A stretch of DNA of 64,000 nt from Salinarimonas sp. (GCF_040111675.1 NZ_CP157794.1:2129501-2193500), one strand, 5' to 3'. Numbered from the stretch's first letter, positions 32,823-41,779 are shown. Notes: generated from the letters alone by a model not told the origin. Made by a program: numbers and translations.

Positions 32823-33507
32823 GATGATCTCCTGAAGATCTGGAGCATCGTCGCAGCGGGCAGCGCTCTTCTATGCGTCTGCTGTCGCCGTTCGGATGCA
32901 CGGTGATGTTCGTATCGGAAAGTGTGTATTCGGCCGTCGTCTGGACGCGCTTTCCGCATCGCGCTGGTCGGCGGGTCTCCACGCGTGCCGGGATGCTCGG
33001 TTCGGGCTGTCTCTCGAGGCGCCTCCATGGCGAGGGGATGCGTTCGGCGCCGCGGTGACACGCGGGCCGGCTCGCGCGGCGCCGGGACGCGGCGACGCGC
33101 GCTTTCGCACGGCGCATGACGCATGCGCCGACGCGAAGCCTGGAATTCGGATAGGTCACGGCGTGACGTGGCCGCGACGTCGCGCGCGCAGCAGCGCGCA
33201 CGTATTCGTCGCCCCCGTTTGTTCGGGCGGGACCTTCGTCGGTCCGGAACGACTACGCCGATTACGGCGTCGTCTCCCGTTCGCCCGATTTATTACCAAA
33301 AGACTAACTTCTAGCCACCGGATGGTCAATTTGTAGAAGCTCTACCCATAGGCCGAAATTCTTGTCTGGCAAAGCTGTTAGTAAGTATTCGTTTCTGTAT
33401 CGATCTATATGAACGGGAGCCAAGCGTCGCCGCGCCGCCGCCTTGCGCCGCCGGTCCTGCGCGCTCGACAAGTCTTCGGTCGGCCGGCGAATCCGAGAGC
33501 GGCGGCT
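32823..33507. other. 685-bp noncoding region with an AT-rich island
   Basis: No open frame here looks like a gene; the frames present are Arg-rich shadows. The stretch 33290-33410 is distinctly AT rich for this genome and is followed by the end of the regulator gene. It lies upstream of the low-complexity substrate gene (minus strand) and could hold its promoter or a regulator-binding site, about 470-590 bp from the start codon. I cannot assign a -35/-10 pair with confidence. Confidence 0.35.
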
Positions 33508-34230
33508 TCATTGCCGTGGCGTATTGACCAGGACGGCCGCTTCCGTGCGATTGCGCACCCGCAGCTTGGCGAGGATGCGCCGCACGTGCATCTTGGCGGT
33601 GTTCTCGGACATGTTCAGGGCGCGGGCGATCACCTTGTTCGAATGCCCGCGGCGCAGCTCGGCGAGGACGAGGGTCTCTCGCGCCGTCAGCGCCGGAGTC
33701 CCGGCGGGGGAGGGTGCGTCGGTGACAGCCGCGGCGTCGGCGCGACGGGGCGCGCCCGTGTCGATCGGCGCACCGGCGTCCTGGGCGGCCACGAGCGGCG
33801 CCGCCGCCGAGACGAGCTGCGGGAAGTAGATCCCTCCCGCCATGATCACGCGAGCGGCCGCGACCAGGAGCTCGAGCGACGCCTCGCTCGAGATCAGCCC
33901 CTTGAAGCCCGCGGCCAGGGCCCGGCACTCCGCGCGGGCGTCGTCCTCCTCGCACAGGAGGAGGAGCGGAACGGCGGGCTCGCTCGTCCCGCCGTCCGGG
34001 TGCTCCCGCGTCCAGCGTTCCGCCGCCGCGGCGCCGGCCTGCGCCGGCATGCAGAAGATCGCCAGCCGCGCGACGACCGTCGCGTCTGCGCGCCACGCGT
34101 CCGGGCTGGCCAGTCCGATCACGTCGACGGCGTCGAGCCGCGTCGCGAGCGCTTCGGTCAACAGCGCGCGCGAGAGCTCGTGGGCGTCGACGACGAGGAT
34201 CGCGGGTTTCGGGCGCGGTGAGGAATGCAC
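33508..34230 (-). CDS. LuxR-family transcriptional regulator with degenerate receiver domain
   Basis: 240 residues from GTG 34230, preceded by GGGGGAG with a 7-nt spacer. The N-terminal receiver-like fold opens [14 protein letters not shown], so the second acidic-pocket Asp is Ala. The beta-3 strand reads LAIFCMP, lacking the phospho-acceptor Asp. The Lys of the beta-5 loop is kept (GFKGLIS). An Ala/Pro-rich linker leads to a complete LuxR/NarL helix-turn-helix, [20 protein letters not shown] to [12 protein letters not shown]. It probably binds DNA without canonical phosphorylation. Its place between the two secretion gene sets suggests it controls them. Confidence 0.85.
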   Translation of the reverse strand: MHSSPRPKPAILVVDAHELSRALLTEALATRLDAVDVIGLASPDAWRADATVVARLAIFCMPAQAGAAAAERWTREHPDGGTSEPAVPLLLLCEEDDARAECRALAAGFKGLISSEASLELLVAAARVIMAGGIYFPQLVSAAAPLVAAQDAGAPIDTGAPRRADAAAVTDAPSPAGTPALTARETLVLAELRRGHSNKVIARALNMSENTAKMHVRRILAKLRVRNRTEAAVLVNTPRQ

Positions 34231-34461
34231 GGCGGGTCTCCCCCACGGTTGAAGGCGACAGGCGCACGGTCCCGCGGCCGCGGTCGGCCGAGAGCGCGAC
34301 GGGCTGTTCAGCTATCGATGGGTACGAGGGCGAAAACTTTAATCGATATCCGCAGTTCCGTCACATTTACCTTAAAGGCCAACAAGTATCGCTTCCGAAG
34401 CCGAGCTGTTAAAGCCTGGCTTTCGATCGGGTCTTTGTTGTTGTTTTTTGAAAGTTGTTGC
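34231..34461. other. 231-bp intergenic region, AT-rich core
   Basis: This gap lies upstream of the LuxR-type regulator gene and downstream of the DUF6894 gene, both on minus. The part 34315-34455 is AT rich and includes a T-rich run (TTGTTGTTGTTTTTTG, 34436-34451). It may hold the regulator's promoter. No clear hairpin or small gene was found. Confidence 0.3.
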
Positions 34462-34686
34462 TTACGAATACATCTTCAGCACGGCGATGTCGGCTACGAA
34501 TCTTCCAGTTTCATCGGTGACGACGAGCCGCCAGCCGTCCAGGGCCAGCGCGGCGTCCTCGAGACGAAAGTCGTCGATCGCCTCGCGCGCGATCCTCCGC
34601 GCCGCGTCGTCGTTCGCGAGGTCGACGCCCGACGAGTCCCGGATGATTTCACCGTTGCGGACCAGGTCGAAGAAGTAGCGCGGCAT
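34462..34686 (-). CDS. DUF6894-type small protein
   Basis: 74 residues from ATG 34686. It begins MPRYFFDLVRNGEIIRDSSG and continues with a helix DDAARRIAREAIDDFRLEDA and a strand pair WRLVVTDETGRFVADIAVL. This matches the small DUF6894 proteins common in Methylobacterium and relatives, which start M-P-R-Y-F-F-D-L. The function of the family is unknown; genomes often carry many copies near regulators. It stands alone on minus between the regulator and the second secretion operon. Confidence 0.8.
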   Translation of the reverse strand: MPRYFFDLVRNGEIIRDSSGVDLANDDAARRIAREAIDDFRLEDAALALDGWRLVVTDETGRFVADIAVLKMYS

Positions 34687-35128
34687 CGCTCGCTCCCGGC
34701 GGCACCCGGCCCGAGCCCCCGCGCCGTGCCGCGCGTCTTCATCTCTCGCCTTTTGATCCCGGCACGAAACCCCCGCCGGCGGAGCGCTCCGAGGGGGCGC
34801 GCGCGGCGATCGGGCCGCCGGCCGGAGGTCGCCTCCGGCCCGAACGGAGGTCTCCGTCCGGGTCCCCGCGTCCGAACGGGCGTCATCCGCTCGGGTGTCC
34901 GCGCGGCGTCCCGCCTCCGTCGGTGCCTTTCGGCATCGGGACGGGCTCCGTCGACGGACATCCGGAGACCTGCGGGAGGCTGTACCGGCGAGGATCCGTC
35001 GCGAGCGGGGGGCTCCCGACGGGCGGCTGGCCGGCGGGCGCGGCGTCGGCGAGACTCGATGGCGTCCGGTGCTGGCGTCAACCGCTCCCGGACCCTCCCA
35101 GAGTAGAGGTTAGGAACAGGAGATCACC
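34687..35128. promoter_or_regulatory. 442-bp region upstream of the second secretion operon, with hairpins
   Basis: The region separates the minus-strand DUF6894 gene from the plus-strand small substrate gene, so it should contain promoters for both. A perfect 9-bp stem, 34820-34828/34832-34840 (GGCCGGAGG/CCTCCGGCC) with a 3-nt loop, and a smaller stem at about 34844-34857 stand out. The 3' end has the AGGAG ribosome-binding site of the 71-residue gene. No gene is visible in between. Confidence 0.4.
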
Positions 35129-35344
35129 ATGAACTGGACCTTGATCGATCAGGACAACATCAACCTGCAAGACCTCGACGCGACCGCGACCGCGACCTCG
35201 ATCAACATCGGCAACGCGCTCGCCGCCGTGGGCGCCGGCGCCAACTCGTCGGCGACCGCCGCCAACCTCGCCCCCGTGACGCAGGACAACACGGCGGTCG
35301 ACGTCGACCTCCTCAACGACATGGACGTGTTCGATCTCGCGTGA
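35129..35344 (+). CDS. Small acidic protein 1, probable type I secretion substrate
   Basis: 71 residues, preceded by ACAGGAG with about 6 nt to ATG. It contains ten Asp but no Lys, Arg, His, Cys or Glu, which is extreme. The sequence starts NWTLIDQDNINLQDLDATAT, is Ala/Asn/Ser/Thr rich in the middle, and ends LLNDMDVFDLA, an acidic-hydrophobic tail like those recognised by PrtD/HlyB-type transporters. There is no signal peptide or RTX repeat. It is the first gene of an operon with a second small protein, an ABC ATPase, an HlyD adaptor and a larger repeat protein. I do not know a named family for it. Confidence 0.7.
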   Translation: MNWTLIDQDNINLQDLDATATATSINIGNALAAVGAGANSSATAANLAPVTQDNTAVDVDLLNDMDVFDLA

Positions 35345-35362
35345 TCGGCGCATCGTCAGCGG

Positions 35363-35385
35363 CCCGGCGGCCTCGCGCCGCCGGG
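35363..35385 (+). terminator. Intercistronic hairpin after small substrate gene 1
   Basis: A perfect 9-bp stem, 35363-35371/35377-35385 (CCCGGCGGC/GCCGCCGGG) with a 5-nt loop, starts 19 nt after the stop of the 71-residue gene. There is no T-run. Placed inside the operon, it could attenuate transcription or stabilise the upstream message, so the small protein would be made in excess over the transporter. Confidence 0.5.
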
Positions 35386-35407
35386 ACCCGGAGGAAGGGT
35401 CAAGCAC

Positions 35408-35650
35408 ATGAACGATATCGACACGGTCATCAGCCAGCTGAACGCCGCGATCGTCGACCACAACACGGCGGCTCTCGCCGGCAGCGAGACCGGCGGCAAC
35501 ACCGTGATGGCCGACCTCATCGCCGTCAACGCCGGCAATCCGGCGGTTGCGACGGGCACCGCGCTCGACGTCTCGCCCGTCACCCAGACGAGCATCGGGA
35601 CCGACATCGGCACGATCGTCGACACCGACATCGTCCTGGACGTCTTCTGA
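35408..35650 (+). CDS. Small acidic protein 2, probable type I secretion substrate
   Basis: 80 residues, ribosome-binding site GGAGGAA upstream. It has no Lys, Arg or Cys and about nine Asp. It begins NDIDTVISQLNAAIVDHNTA, with a Q-x-N...D spacing like the neighbours, continues with Gly/Thr/Ala/Asn-rich sequence, and ends GTIVDTDIVLDVF. That tail of alternating acidic and bulky hydrophobic residues is a good type I secretion signal candidate. It is similar in style but not closely identical to the 71-residue protein. Function unknown; the pair may be structural subunits of a secreted polymer. Confidence 0.7.
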   Translation: MNDIDTVISQLNAAIVDHNTAALAGSETGGNTVMADLIAVNAGNPAVATGTALDVSPVTQTSIGTDIGTIVDTDIVLDVF

Positions 35651-35662
35651 CAAGAGAACGTC

Positions 35663-35689
35663 CCGGACGCGCCGGGCGCGGGCGTCCGG
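35663..35689 (+). terminator. Intercistronic hairpin after small substrate gene 2
   Basis: An 8-bp stem, 35663-35670/35682-35689 (CCGGACGC/GCGTCCGG) with an 11-nt GC-rich loop, starts 12 nt after the stop of the 80-residue gene. Like the hairpin at 35363, it lacks a T-run and probably tunes expression between the small proteins and the transporter genes. Confidence 0.5.
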
Positions 35690-35765
35690 TTCCCTCACGG
35701 TCACCGCGCCCGGCGCGCCAGACGGGTCGCTGCCGCAGCGGCCGATCCAGACAGCGAGGCACGCC

Positions 35766-37622
35766 ATGTCCATCGCCGCCGCGGGCCGAGCCGGCTCGCA
35801 CGCGTCGGAAGGTCCCGCACCCACGGAGCTGCAGAAGGCGCTCGCGGCGAGCCGCGGCTCGCTGCTCCTCGTGTTCCTGTTCAGCTGCGGCTACAACCTC
35901 CTTCTGCTCGCGCCGCCTCTCTATCTGCTTCAGATCTACGACCGCGTGCTGGCGAGCCGCAGCGTCGAGACGCTGATCATGCTGACCCTCGTCGTCGTCA
36001 TGGCGGTGGCGGTCGGAGCCGCGCTCGACTACGTCCGCCGCGCGGCGATGGGGCGGATCGGCGCCTGGCTGGAGGAGCGGCTCCGCCCCGGCGTGGTCAC
36101 GGCCTCCTTCGAATACGCGCGGCGCGGCAACGCGCAGGTCGCGGCCGAGGCGACGCGCGACCTCGCGGCTCTGCGCCAGTTCATCGCCTCGCCGGCGAGC
36201 GTCACGCTCTTCGATGCGCCCTGGGCGCTGGTCTTCCTCGGCGTCCTCTTCCTCGTGCATCCGCTCCTGGGCGCCATCGGCGCCGTCGGCGCCGTCGCGA
36301 TGCTGACGGCCGCGATCGCGGGCGAGATCCTCACGAAGGCGCCGGCCGCGCGCGCCCAGCTGGCGGACGCGGCGACCCATCGGCGCCTCGCCGGCGCCCT
36401 GCGAAACGTCCAGACGATCCGCGCCATGGGCATGCTCGACGGCGCCGCCGATCTCGTCTGCCGGGACGTGGAGGGCGCCGGCGCGGCGCACGCGTCCGCC
36501 ATGCGCCGCGCGGAGACGCTGCAATCCCTCTCGCGCGGGACGCGGGCCCTCGTCCAGATCCTGATCATGGGAGCCGCCGCCTGGCTCGTTCTGCGCGAGC
36601 ACCTGAGCGCCGGCATCATCTTCGCCTCGTCCCTGCTGCTCGGCCGGGCGCTCGCGCCGATGGAGGGCGTCGTGGCGGGCTGGAAGGCCGGCGGCGGGGC
36701 GCGGACCGCCTTCGGCCGTCTCCAGTCGGTCCTGCGCGACGGCGCGCCGCCGCGCGACGATCGCCCGTTCCCGCTGCCGGCGCCGCGCGGCGCGGTGGCG
36801 CTGGAGGGAGTCACCTGGGTGCCGCCCGGGACGAGCCAGCTCGTCGTGCAGGGGTTCACCTGCCAGATCGCTCCGGGCGAATGCGTCGGCGTGATCGGCC
36901 CCTCCGGCGCCGGCAAGTCGACCCTGGCGCGGCTGATGACGGGCGTCGTCACGCCCTCGGTCGGGCGCGTGCGTCTCGACGGGGCGGACATCGCGCTGTG
37001 GATCAAGGGCGGCGGATCGCGCCACCTCGGCTACCTTCCGCAGGAGGTCGAGCTGTTCGACGGCTCCGTGCGCGACAACATCGCCCGGCTCGCCGACGCC
37101 GATCCCGAAGCGGTCGTCGAGGCCGCGCGGCTCGCCGGCGTGCACGACGCGATCCTGCGCCTGCCCGACGGCTACGACACCTTCATCGGCGAGGGCGGGG
37201 CGCCTCTGTCGGGCGGCCAGCGGCAGCTGATCGGGCTCGCCCGCGCCTTCTTCGGGTCGCCGAGCGTCGTCGTCCTCGACGAGCCCAACGCCCATCTCGA
37301 CGAGGCCGGCGAGAAGGCGCTCAACGCCGCGGTGAAGCAGGTCAAGGCCCGCGGGGCCACGATCGTGATCGTCACGCACCGCTTCGGCATCCTCGACCTG
37401 TGCGACAAGGTCGCCATCCTGCGCCAGGGCGCGCTCACCGCCTACGGCACGAGCGAGGAGATCTACCAGCGCTTCTTCAGCACCCTCCAGAGCGCGGCCG
37501 GAACCGGGCGCGGCGCGCCGCCGCCCACCCCCGCGGCGAAGGAGGACCGCCTCGAGCGGACGCAGGCGCGGGATCGGATCAGGATTCCCAAGACGTCGGA
37601 AGGGATGATGCAATGGCTCTGA
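35766..37622 (+). CDS. Type I secretion ATPase/permease, PrtD-like (system B)
   Basis: 618 residues from ATG 35766. Further upstream in-frame starts overlap the 80-residue gene and are not family-like. After a short cytoplasmic lead come six membrane helices ([20 protein letters not shown] onward). The nucleotide-binding domain has [45 protein letters not shown] and a normal H-loop VTHRFG. It lacks the long Pro-rich N-terminus of the system A ATPase. It should export the acidic proteins encoded beside it. The end overlaps the adaptor gene by 10 bp. Confidence 0.93.
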   Translation: MSIAAAGRAGSHASEGPAPTELQKALAASRGSLLLVFLFSCGYNLLLLAPPLYLLQIYDRVLASRSVETLIMLTLVVVMAVAVGAALDYVRRAAMGRIGAWLEERLRPGVVTASFEYARRGNAQVAAEATRDLAALRQFIASPASVTLFDAPWALVFLGVLFLVHPLLGAIGAVGAVAMLTAAIAGEILTKAPAARAQLADAATHRRLAGALRNVQTIRAMGMLDGAADLVCRDVEGAGAAHASAMRRAETLQSLSRGTRALVQILIMGAAAWLVLREHLSAGIIFASSLLLGRALAPMEGVVAGWKAGGGARTAFGRLQSVLRDGAPPRDDRPFPLPAPRGAVALEGVTWVPPGTSQLVVQGFTCQIAPGECVGVIGPSGAGKSTLARLMTGVVTPSVGRVRLDGADIALWIKGGGSRHLGYLPQEVELFDGSVRDNIARLADADPEAVVEAARLAGVHDAILRLPDGYDTFIGEGGAPLSGGQRQLIGLARAFFGSPSVVVLDEPNAHLDEAGEKALNAAVKQVKARGATIVIVTHRFGILDLCDKVAILRQGALTAYGTSEEIYQRFFSTLQSAAGTGRGAPPPTPAAKEDRLERTQARDRIRIPKTSEGMMQWL

Positions 37623-38992
37623 CGCCGGCGCCCACGAAGGCCGCCAAGACCGCCAGGCAGGCGCGCCTCGGCTCGGGCGCGCTCCTCGTCGCGCCGCCGA
37701 GCCCGTATCCGCGCATCCGCAGGCTCGCGCTCGCCGGAAACCTCGTCGTCGCGACCTTCATCGTCGGGCTCGGCGGATGGTCGGTCCATGCGCCCCTCGC
37801 CAGCGCGGCGGTGGCGCCGGGGATCGTCGAATCCGAGACCCGCCGCAAGACGATCCAGCATCTCGAGGGCGGCATCGTCCGGCTGATCCTGGTGGGGGAC
37901 GGCGACACGGTCCGCGCGGGAGAGCCGCTGATCGTGATGGACGACACGCGCGCGCGCACCCAGGTCGCGGTGCTGCGCGACCAGCTCGCCGACGCGCGGA
38001 CGCGCGAGGCGCGGCTCGCCGCCGAGCGCGCCGGCGCCCAGCGCATCGTCTTTCCCGGGGAATTGCTGCAGCGCGCGAGGCGCGACCGGTCGGTCGCGGA
38101 TCTCGTCGCGAGCCAGGAGGCGCAGTTCGACAGCCGCATGGAGACCCACCGCGCCCGCAGGGCCGTGATCGCCGAGCGGATCGCCCAGATCGAGGAGGAG
38201 ATCACCGGCCTCCTCGCCCAGCGCGACGCCGCGGAGGCGCGCGCGCGCATCGCCGGCGAGGAGATCGCCACCGTCGCCGATCTCGTCGAGCGGGGCCTCG
38301 CCACGCGTCCGCGCCTGCTCACGCTGCACCGCGAGCAGGCGGAGCTCGACGGTCGCCGCGGCGAGATCGAGGCGCGGACCTGGCGCGCCCGGCAGGCCAT
38401 CGCCGAAGCCCGGGCCGAGCTGATGACCCTCGACAGCGATCTGCGCGAGACCGCGACCCGCGAGCTGCACGAGACCCGGACGCGGATCCTCGCCCTCGTG
38501 GAGGAGATCGAGGCCGCCCAGGATCGGCTGGTCCGCACGGCCGTGGTCGCGCCGCAGGACGGCGTCGTCTCGGACCTGCGGGTCCATACGCCCGGCGGCG
38601 TCGTCCAGCCCGGCGAGCCGCTCCTCGACCTCGTCCCCTCCGACGATCGCCTCGTGGTCGAGGCGCGGCTGCGGCCGGAGGACGTCGACGTCGTGCGGGT
38701 CGGCCAGAAGGCCGAGGTGCAGGTCACGGCCTACAAGGCGCGGCGCGCGCCGCCGCTGCCCGGCACCGTGGTGCACGTCTCCGCGGATCGTCTCGTCGAT
38801 CGCCGCACGGAGCAGCCCTATTACGGCATGCGCATCGCGCTCGACGCGACCGCGCTCGCGGAACGGGCCGACTTGAGCCTCGTGCCGGGCATGCCCGTCG
38901 CCGCCTTCGTCGAGACGGGCGAGAGCACCGTCGCCGTCTACGCGCTCGGGCCGCTGCTCGACACGCTGGACCGTGCCTTCAGGGAGGATTGA
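37613..38992 (+). CDS. Type I secretion periplasmic adaptor, HlyD family (system B)
   Basis: 459 residues from ATG 37613, inside the last codons of the ATPase gene. One membrane helix (ALAGNLVVATFIVGLGGWSV, about residues 40-60) is followed by the lipoyl half IQHLEGGIVRLILVGDGDTV, an extended coiled coil (about 110-300) and the second half VVAPQDGVVSDLRVHTPGG. The C-terminus is GPLLDTLDRAFRED, closely like the system A adaptor's ending. It pairs with the ATPase to form the inner-membrane complex of a type I secretion system. The outer-membrane channel must be encoded elsewhere. Confidence 0.92.
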   Translation: MALTPAPTKAAKTARQARLGSGALLVAPPSPYPRIRRLALAGNLVVATFIVGLGGWSVHAPLASAAVAPGIVESETRRKTIQHLEGGIVRLILVGDGDTVRAGEPLIVMDDTRARTQVAVLRDQLADARTREARLAAERAGAQRIVFPGELLQRARRDRSVADLVASQEAQFDSRMETHRARRAVIAERIAQIEEEITGLLAQRDAAEARARIAGEEIATVADLVERGLATRPRLLTLHREQAELDGRRGEIEARTWRARQAIAEARAELMTLDSDLRETATRELHETRTRILALVEEIEAAQDRLVRTAVVAPQDGVVSDLRVHTPGGVVQPGEPLLDLVPSDDRLVVEARLRPEDVDVVRVGQKAEVQVTAYKARRAPPLPGTVVHVSADRLVDRRTEQPYYGMRIALDATALAERADLSLVPGMPVAAFVETGESTVAVYALGPLLDTLDRAFRED

Positions 38993-38996
38993 CGCC

Positions 38997-40175
38997 ATGA
39001 CGCGACTGAACCTCGGCGCGGCTCGCGCCGACATCCCGATCCGCGAGGGTCTCGCGCAGGCCCATCGGGGCGACGAGCGCCAGGACGCGGCACGCGGCGT
39101 GTGGCCCGTGGGTCTCGCCGTCGCGAGCGGCCTCGCCGCCGGGCAGCTGGCCGGGACGCTCGCCGCCCAGGCCGGCGTGTCGGTCGCCGCCGGCGGCGCA
39201 CAGGCCCCGCCCGCCTTCGCGCCGCTCTCGGGGTCGGGCGAGAGCGCCTTCCTCGTCGTCCTGGAGGGAGCGCCGCTGTTCGTCCGCAACGGAAGCGAGC
39301 CGACCGGCGGGGCGGGCGGGGGCGGCGCCCTCGCCGGGCTCGGCGGAATCGCCGCAGCATCCGTTCCGCAGGTGTCGGGCGTCGCCGTCGCGGCGTTCGG
39401 CCTCTCGGGGAGCGCGGTGGCGCCGCCGTCGTGGGCTGCGGGCGGCGCGGTCGCCGGCGTCGTCGCGGCAGGAGAGGGCGACGCGGCTGCAGGCGATGCC
39501 GGAGGCGGCGCGCCGGACGCCGCGCCGAGCTCGTGGCTCGCAGCGCTCCTCGGCTCGGATCCCATGCAGCTGAACGCGTCCTTCTCCGACCAAGACGCGG
39601 TCTCGCTGTCCGTCTCGATCACCTATATCGGGGAGATCGTCGACAGCATCGTCTTCCTGGGCCCCAACGTGGCGATGGCCGGCGCCGTCAACGTCTCGCC
39701 GCTCTCCCAGCTCAATGCCGGGCTCGGAGCCGTCGGCGCGGGCGGGCAGGTCAACCTCGCGGTCACCGACAACGACGCGATCGCCGTGGCGCTCGCCGGC
39801 ACGATCATCGGGTCGGCGGAGAACAGCGTCCTCGTGCTCGGCGACAGCGAGGCGGCGGCGACCGCGCTCAACATCGCGGGCGTGGAGCAGGGCAATCTCG
39901 GCGTCTTCGCCGCGCTGGACGGCGAGGCGGGCTCCGTCTCCCAGCTCAACGGCTCGATCGCCGACAACGACGCGCTCGCCGTCGCCGACAGCGTCGTCCT
40001 CGCCGGCGCCGCGCCGGACGGGAGCGGCCTCGACTCCGGCGCGGCGGCGGCGCTCCTCGCCGCTCTCGAGCCGGAGGACGAGACCGGGCCCGCTGCGGCC
40101 GCGCTCGTCCCCGCGTCCGACGACGGGATCGACCTGTCGGCGGCGCACGACCATCTCGACGACGCGCTCGCCTGA
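38997..40175 (+). CDS. Acidic Gly/Ala-rich repeat protein, probable type I secretion substrate
   Basis: 392 residues starting 4 bp after the adaptor gene. It has no lysine, and no Lys or Arg at all after about residue 100. The N-terminal ~35 residues are charged, then the sequence is Ala/Gly/Val rich. Three imperfect repeats begin at PMQLNASFSDQDAVSLSVS, PLSQLNAGLGAVG..AVTDNDAIAVALAG and SVSQLNGSIADNDALAVADS, each with Q-L-N, then D-x-D, then a hydrophobic strand. The tail is acidic (SAAHDHLDDALA). There is no RTX motif or signal peptide. It is the larger candidate cargo of system B; function unknown. Confidence 0.72.
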   Translation: MTRLNLGAARADIPIREGLAQAHRGDERQDAARGVWPVGLAVASGLAAGQLAGTLAAQAGVSVAAGGAQAPPAFAPLSGSGESAFLVVLEGAPLFVRNGSEPTGGAGGGGALAGLGGIAAASVPQVSGVAVAAFGLSGSAVAPPSWAAGGAVAGVVAAGEGDAAAGDAGGGAPDAAPSSWLAALLGSDPMQLNASFSDQDAVSLSVSITYIGEIVDSIVFLGPNVAMAGAVNVSPLSQLNAGLGAVGAGGQVNLAVTDNDAIAVALAGTIIGSAENSVLVLGDSEAAATALNIAGVEQGNLGVFAALDGEAGSVSQLNGSIADNDALAVADSVVLAGAAPDGSGLDSGAAAALLAALEPEDETGPAAAALVPASDDGIDLSAAHDHLDDALA

Positions 40176-40313
40176 GCGTCGCCGGTGGCGGGAGGAAAAT
40201 CGTCAGTTTCGGCAAAGGCTTGTGATATCCGTAAAGCCGGCTAGGTATAGGCGGCGAGCGGACCCGGCGCGTGGGGACCGATCGAGCAGGTTCCGTCGTA
40301 CCCGCGAGTCCTC
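40176..40313 (+). promoter_or_regulatory. Presumed promoter region of the HWE kinase gene
   Basis: A 138-bp gap between the secretion operon and the kinase gene, with a locally AT-richer part around 40195-40250 (including TTGTGATATCC and GGTATAGG). A promoter here is plausible, but the spacing of candidate -35 and -10 boxes is not standard. No terminator hairpin with a T-run is seen. Confidence 0.3.
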
Positions 40314-41711
40314 ATGTTCCATTCCCCCGGCTTCACCCCGTCCGCCGACGACGTGCTGGCGCTCGTGGGCGACGGCGTCATCGCCACCGACGAGGCGGGC
40401 CGAATCCTGATCTTCAGCCAGGCGGCCGAGAGCATGTTCGGCTACGAGGCGGCGGAGGCGCTCGGGCGATCGGTCGAGATGCTGATGCCGCCCGTTCACC
40501 GCGACGGCCACGCCGAGGACGTGCGGCGCTTCGCGCGAGACGCCGCGCCGCGCCAGCGGCTGATGGGGCGCCGACGCGAGGTCGTCGGCCTGCGTCGCGA
40601 CGGCAGCACGTTCCCGATCGAGGCGACCCTGTCGCGGCGGGAGATCGACGGGCGCACGGTTCTCACCGTCGTCGTGCGCGACATCACCGACCGCAAGCGC
40701 ATCGAGGCCGAGCTGAAGACCCGCTCGGAGGCGCTGGAGCGCAGCGAGCGGCGCCTGCGCCTCGCCCTTCGCGGCGGGCGCATGGGCGTGTGGGAGTGGG
40801 ATCCGGTCGCCTGCGAGCTGCTGCTCGACGCCGCCGCACGGCGGATCTGGCGGTTGCCGGAGGAGCTGCGGCTGACGCGCGAGGAGGCCTTCCGGCGCGT
40901 CCACCCGGACGACATCGGCGCCCTCCGGGCCGCCATCGCCGAGGCCGAGCGCACCGGGGCGGACTATCGCAGCGAGTACCGGATCCGCGACGACGAGGGC
41001 GGTGTGCGCTGGCTCGCCGAGAAAGGATCCGTGCTCCCCGTCGATCCCGAGAGCGGCGCCGGGAAGCCCGGGATGCTCGGCGTCGTCTTCGACGTCACCG
41101 AGCGCCGCGCCCTCGACGAGCAGCGCGATCTGCTGGCGGCCGAGGTCGAGCATCGCATGAAGAACACGCTCGGCCTCGTCAACGCTATCGTCGGGCTCAG
41201 CGCCGGCAGCGCCGACAGCGTCGACGGCTATCGGCGCGCGCTGCAGGGGCGGCTCGGGGCGCTCGCCGACACCCAGCGCCACCTCGACGGCGGCGGCATC
41301 GGCGCGACCCTGTCCGACATGCTGCTCTCCGAGCTCGAACCGTACCGGGCCGGGGAGGGTGGAAACGTCGTCCTCGACGGCCCCATGGTCGCACTGCCGG
41401 ACGCGCTCGCGACGTCGCTGCGTCTCGCCGTGCACGAGCTGGCGACGAACGCCGCGAAGTACGGCGCGCTCAGCCGCCCTGGCGGGCGCCTCGCCGTCTG
41501 CTGGCGCATCGAAGGCGCGGACGGCGCGCGCCGGCTCGTGCTCGACTGGCGCGAGAGCGGCGGCCCCGAGGTCGCGCCGCCGCGCCGCCGCGGCTTCGGC
41601 AGCACGGTGATCGAGAGCACGCTCGCCCAGTCCCTTCGCGGCGAGGTCGATCTCGATTACGATCCGGCCGGCTTGCGCTGTCGCATCGTCCTGCCGCTCG
41701 AGGCCGGCTGA
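40314..41711 (+). CDS. PAS-domain HWE-family sensor histidine kinase
   Basis: 465 residues, soluble. The first PAS domain starts at DVLALVGDGVIATDEAGRIL with FSQAAESMFGYEAAEALG and the PAC-like VVRDITDRKRIEAEL. A second PAS/PAC (about residues 145-265) ends in VVFDVTERRALDEQ. The HWE kinase domain has the phospho-acceptor His in AEVEHRMKNTLGLVNAI (about 285), the N-box HELATNAAKYGALS and the W-x-E of LDWRESGGP, then GFGSTVIE. HWE kinases are typical of alphaproteobacteria and often sense light, redox or stress. No response regulator gene is adjacent, so its partner is unknown. Confidence 0.93.
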   Translation: MFHSPGFTPSADDVLALVGDGVIATDEAGRILIFSQAAESMFGYEAAEALGRSVEMLMPPVHRDGHAEDVRRFARDAAPRQRLMGRRREVVGLRRDGSTFPIEATLSRREIDGRTVLTVVVRDITDRKRIEAELKTRSEALERSERRLRLALRGGRMGVWEWDPVACELLLDAAARRIWRLPEELRLTREEAFRRVHPDDIGALRAAIAEAERTGADYRSEYRIRDDEGGVRWLAEKGSVLPVDPESGAGKPGMLGVVFDVTERRALDEQRDLLAAEVEHRMKNTLGLVNAIVGLSAGSADSVDGYRRALQGRLGALADTQRHLDGGGIGATLSDMLLSELEPYRAGEGGNVVLDGPMVALPDALATSLRLAVHELATNAAKYGALSRPGGRLAVCWRIEGADGARRLVLDWRESGGPEVAPPRRRGFGSTVIESTLAQSLRGEVDLDYDPAGLRCRIVLPLEAG

Positions 41712-41779
41712 TCGGCGGCTTGCCGTCGCCCGCGGGCTCGTGCTTCTCTGGCGCGGCGGAGCGCGGCGAGGAGACGGGC

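Noticed and set aside
29816..40175. RTX toxins or adhesins as cargo of the type I systems
   Set aside because: No GGxGxDxxx nonapeptide is present in any of the five candidate cargo proteins.
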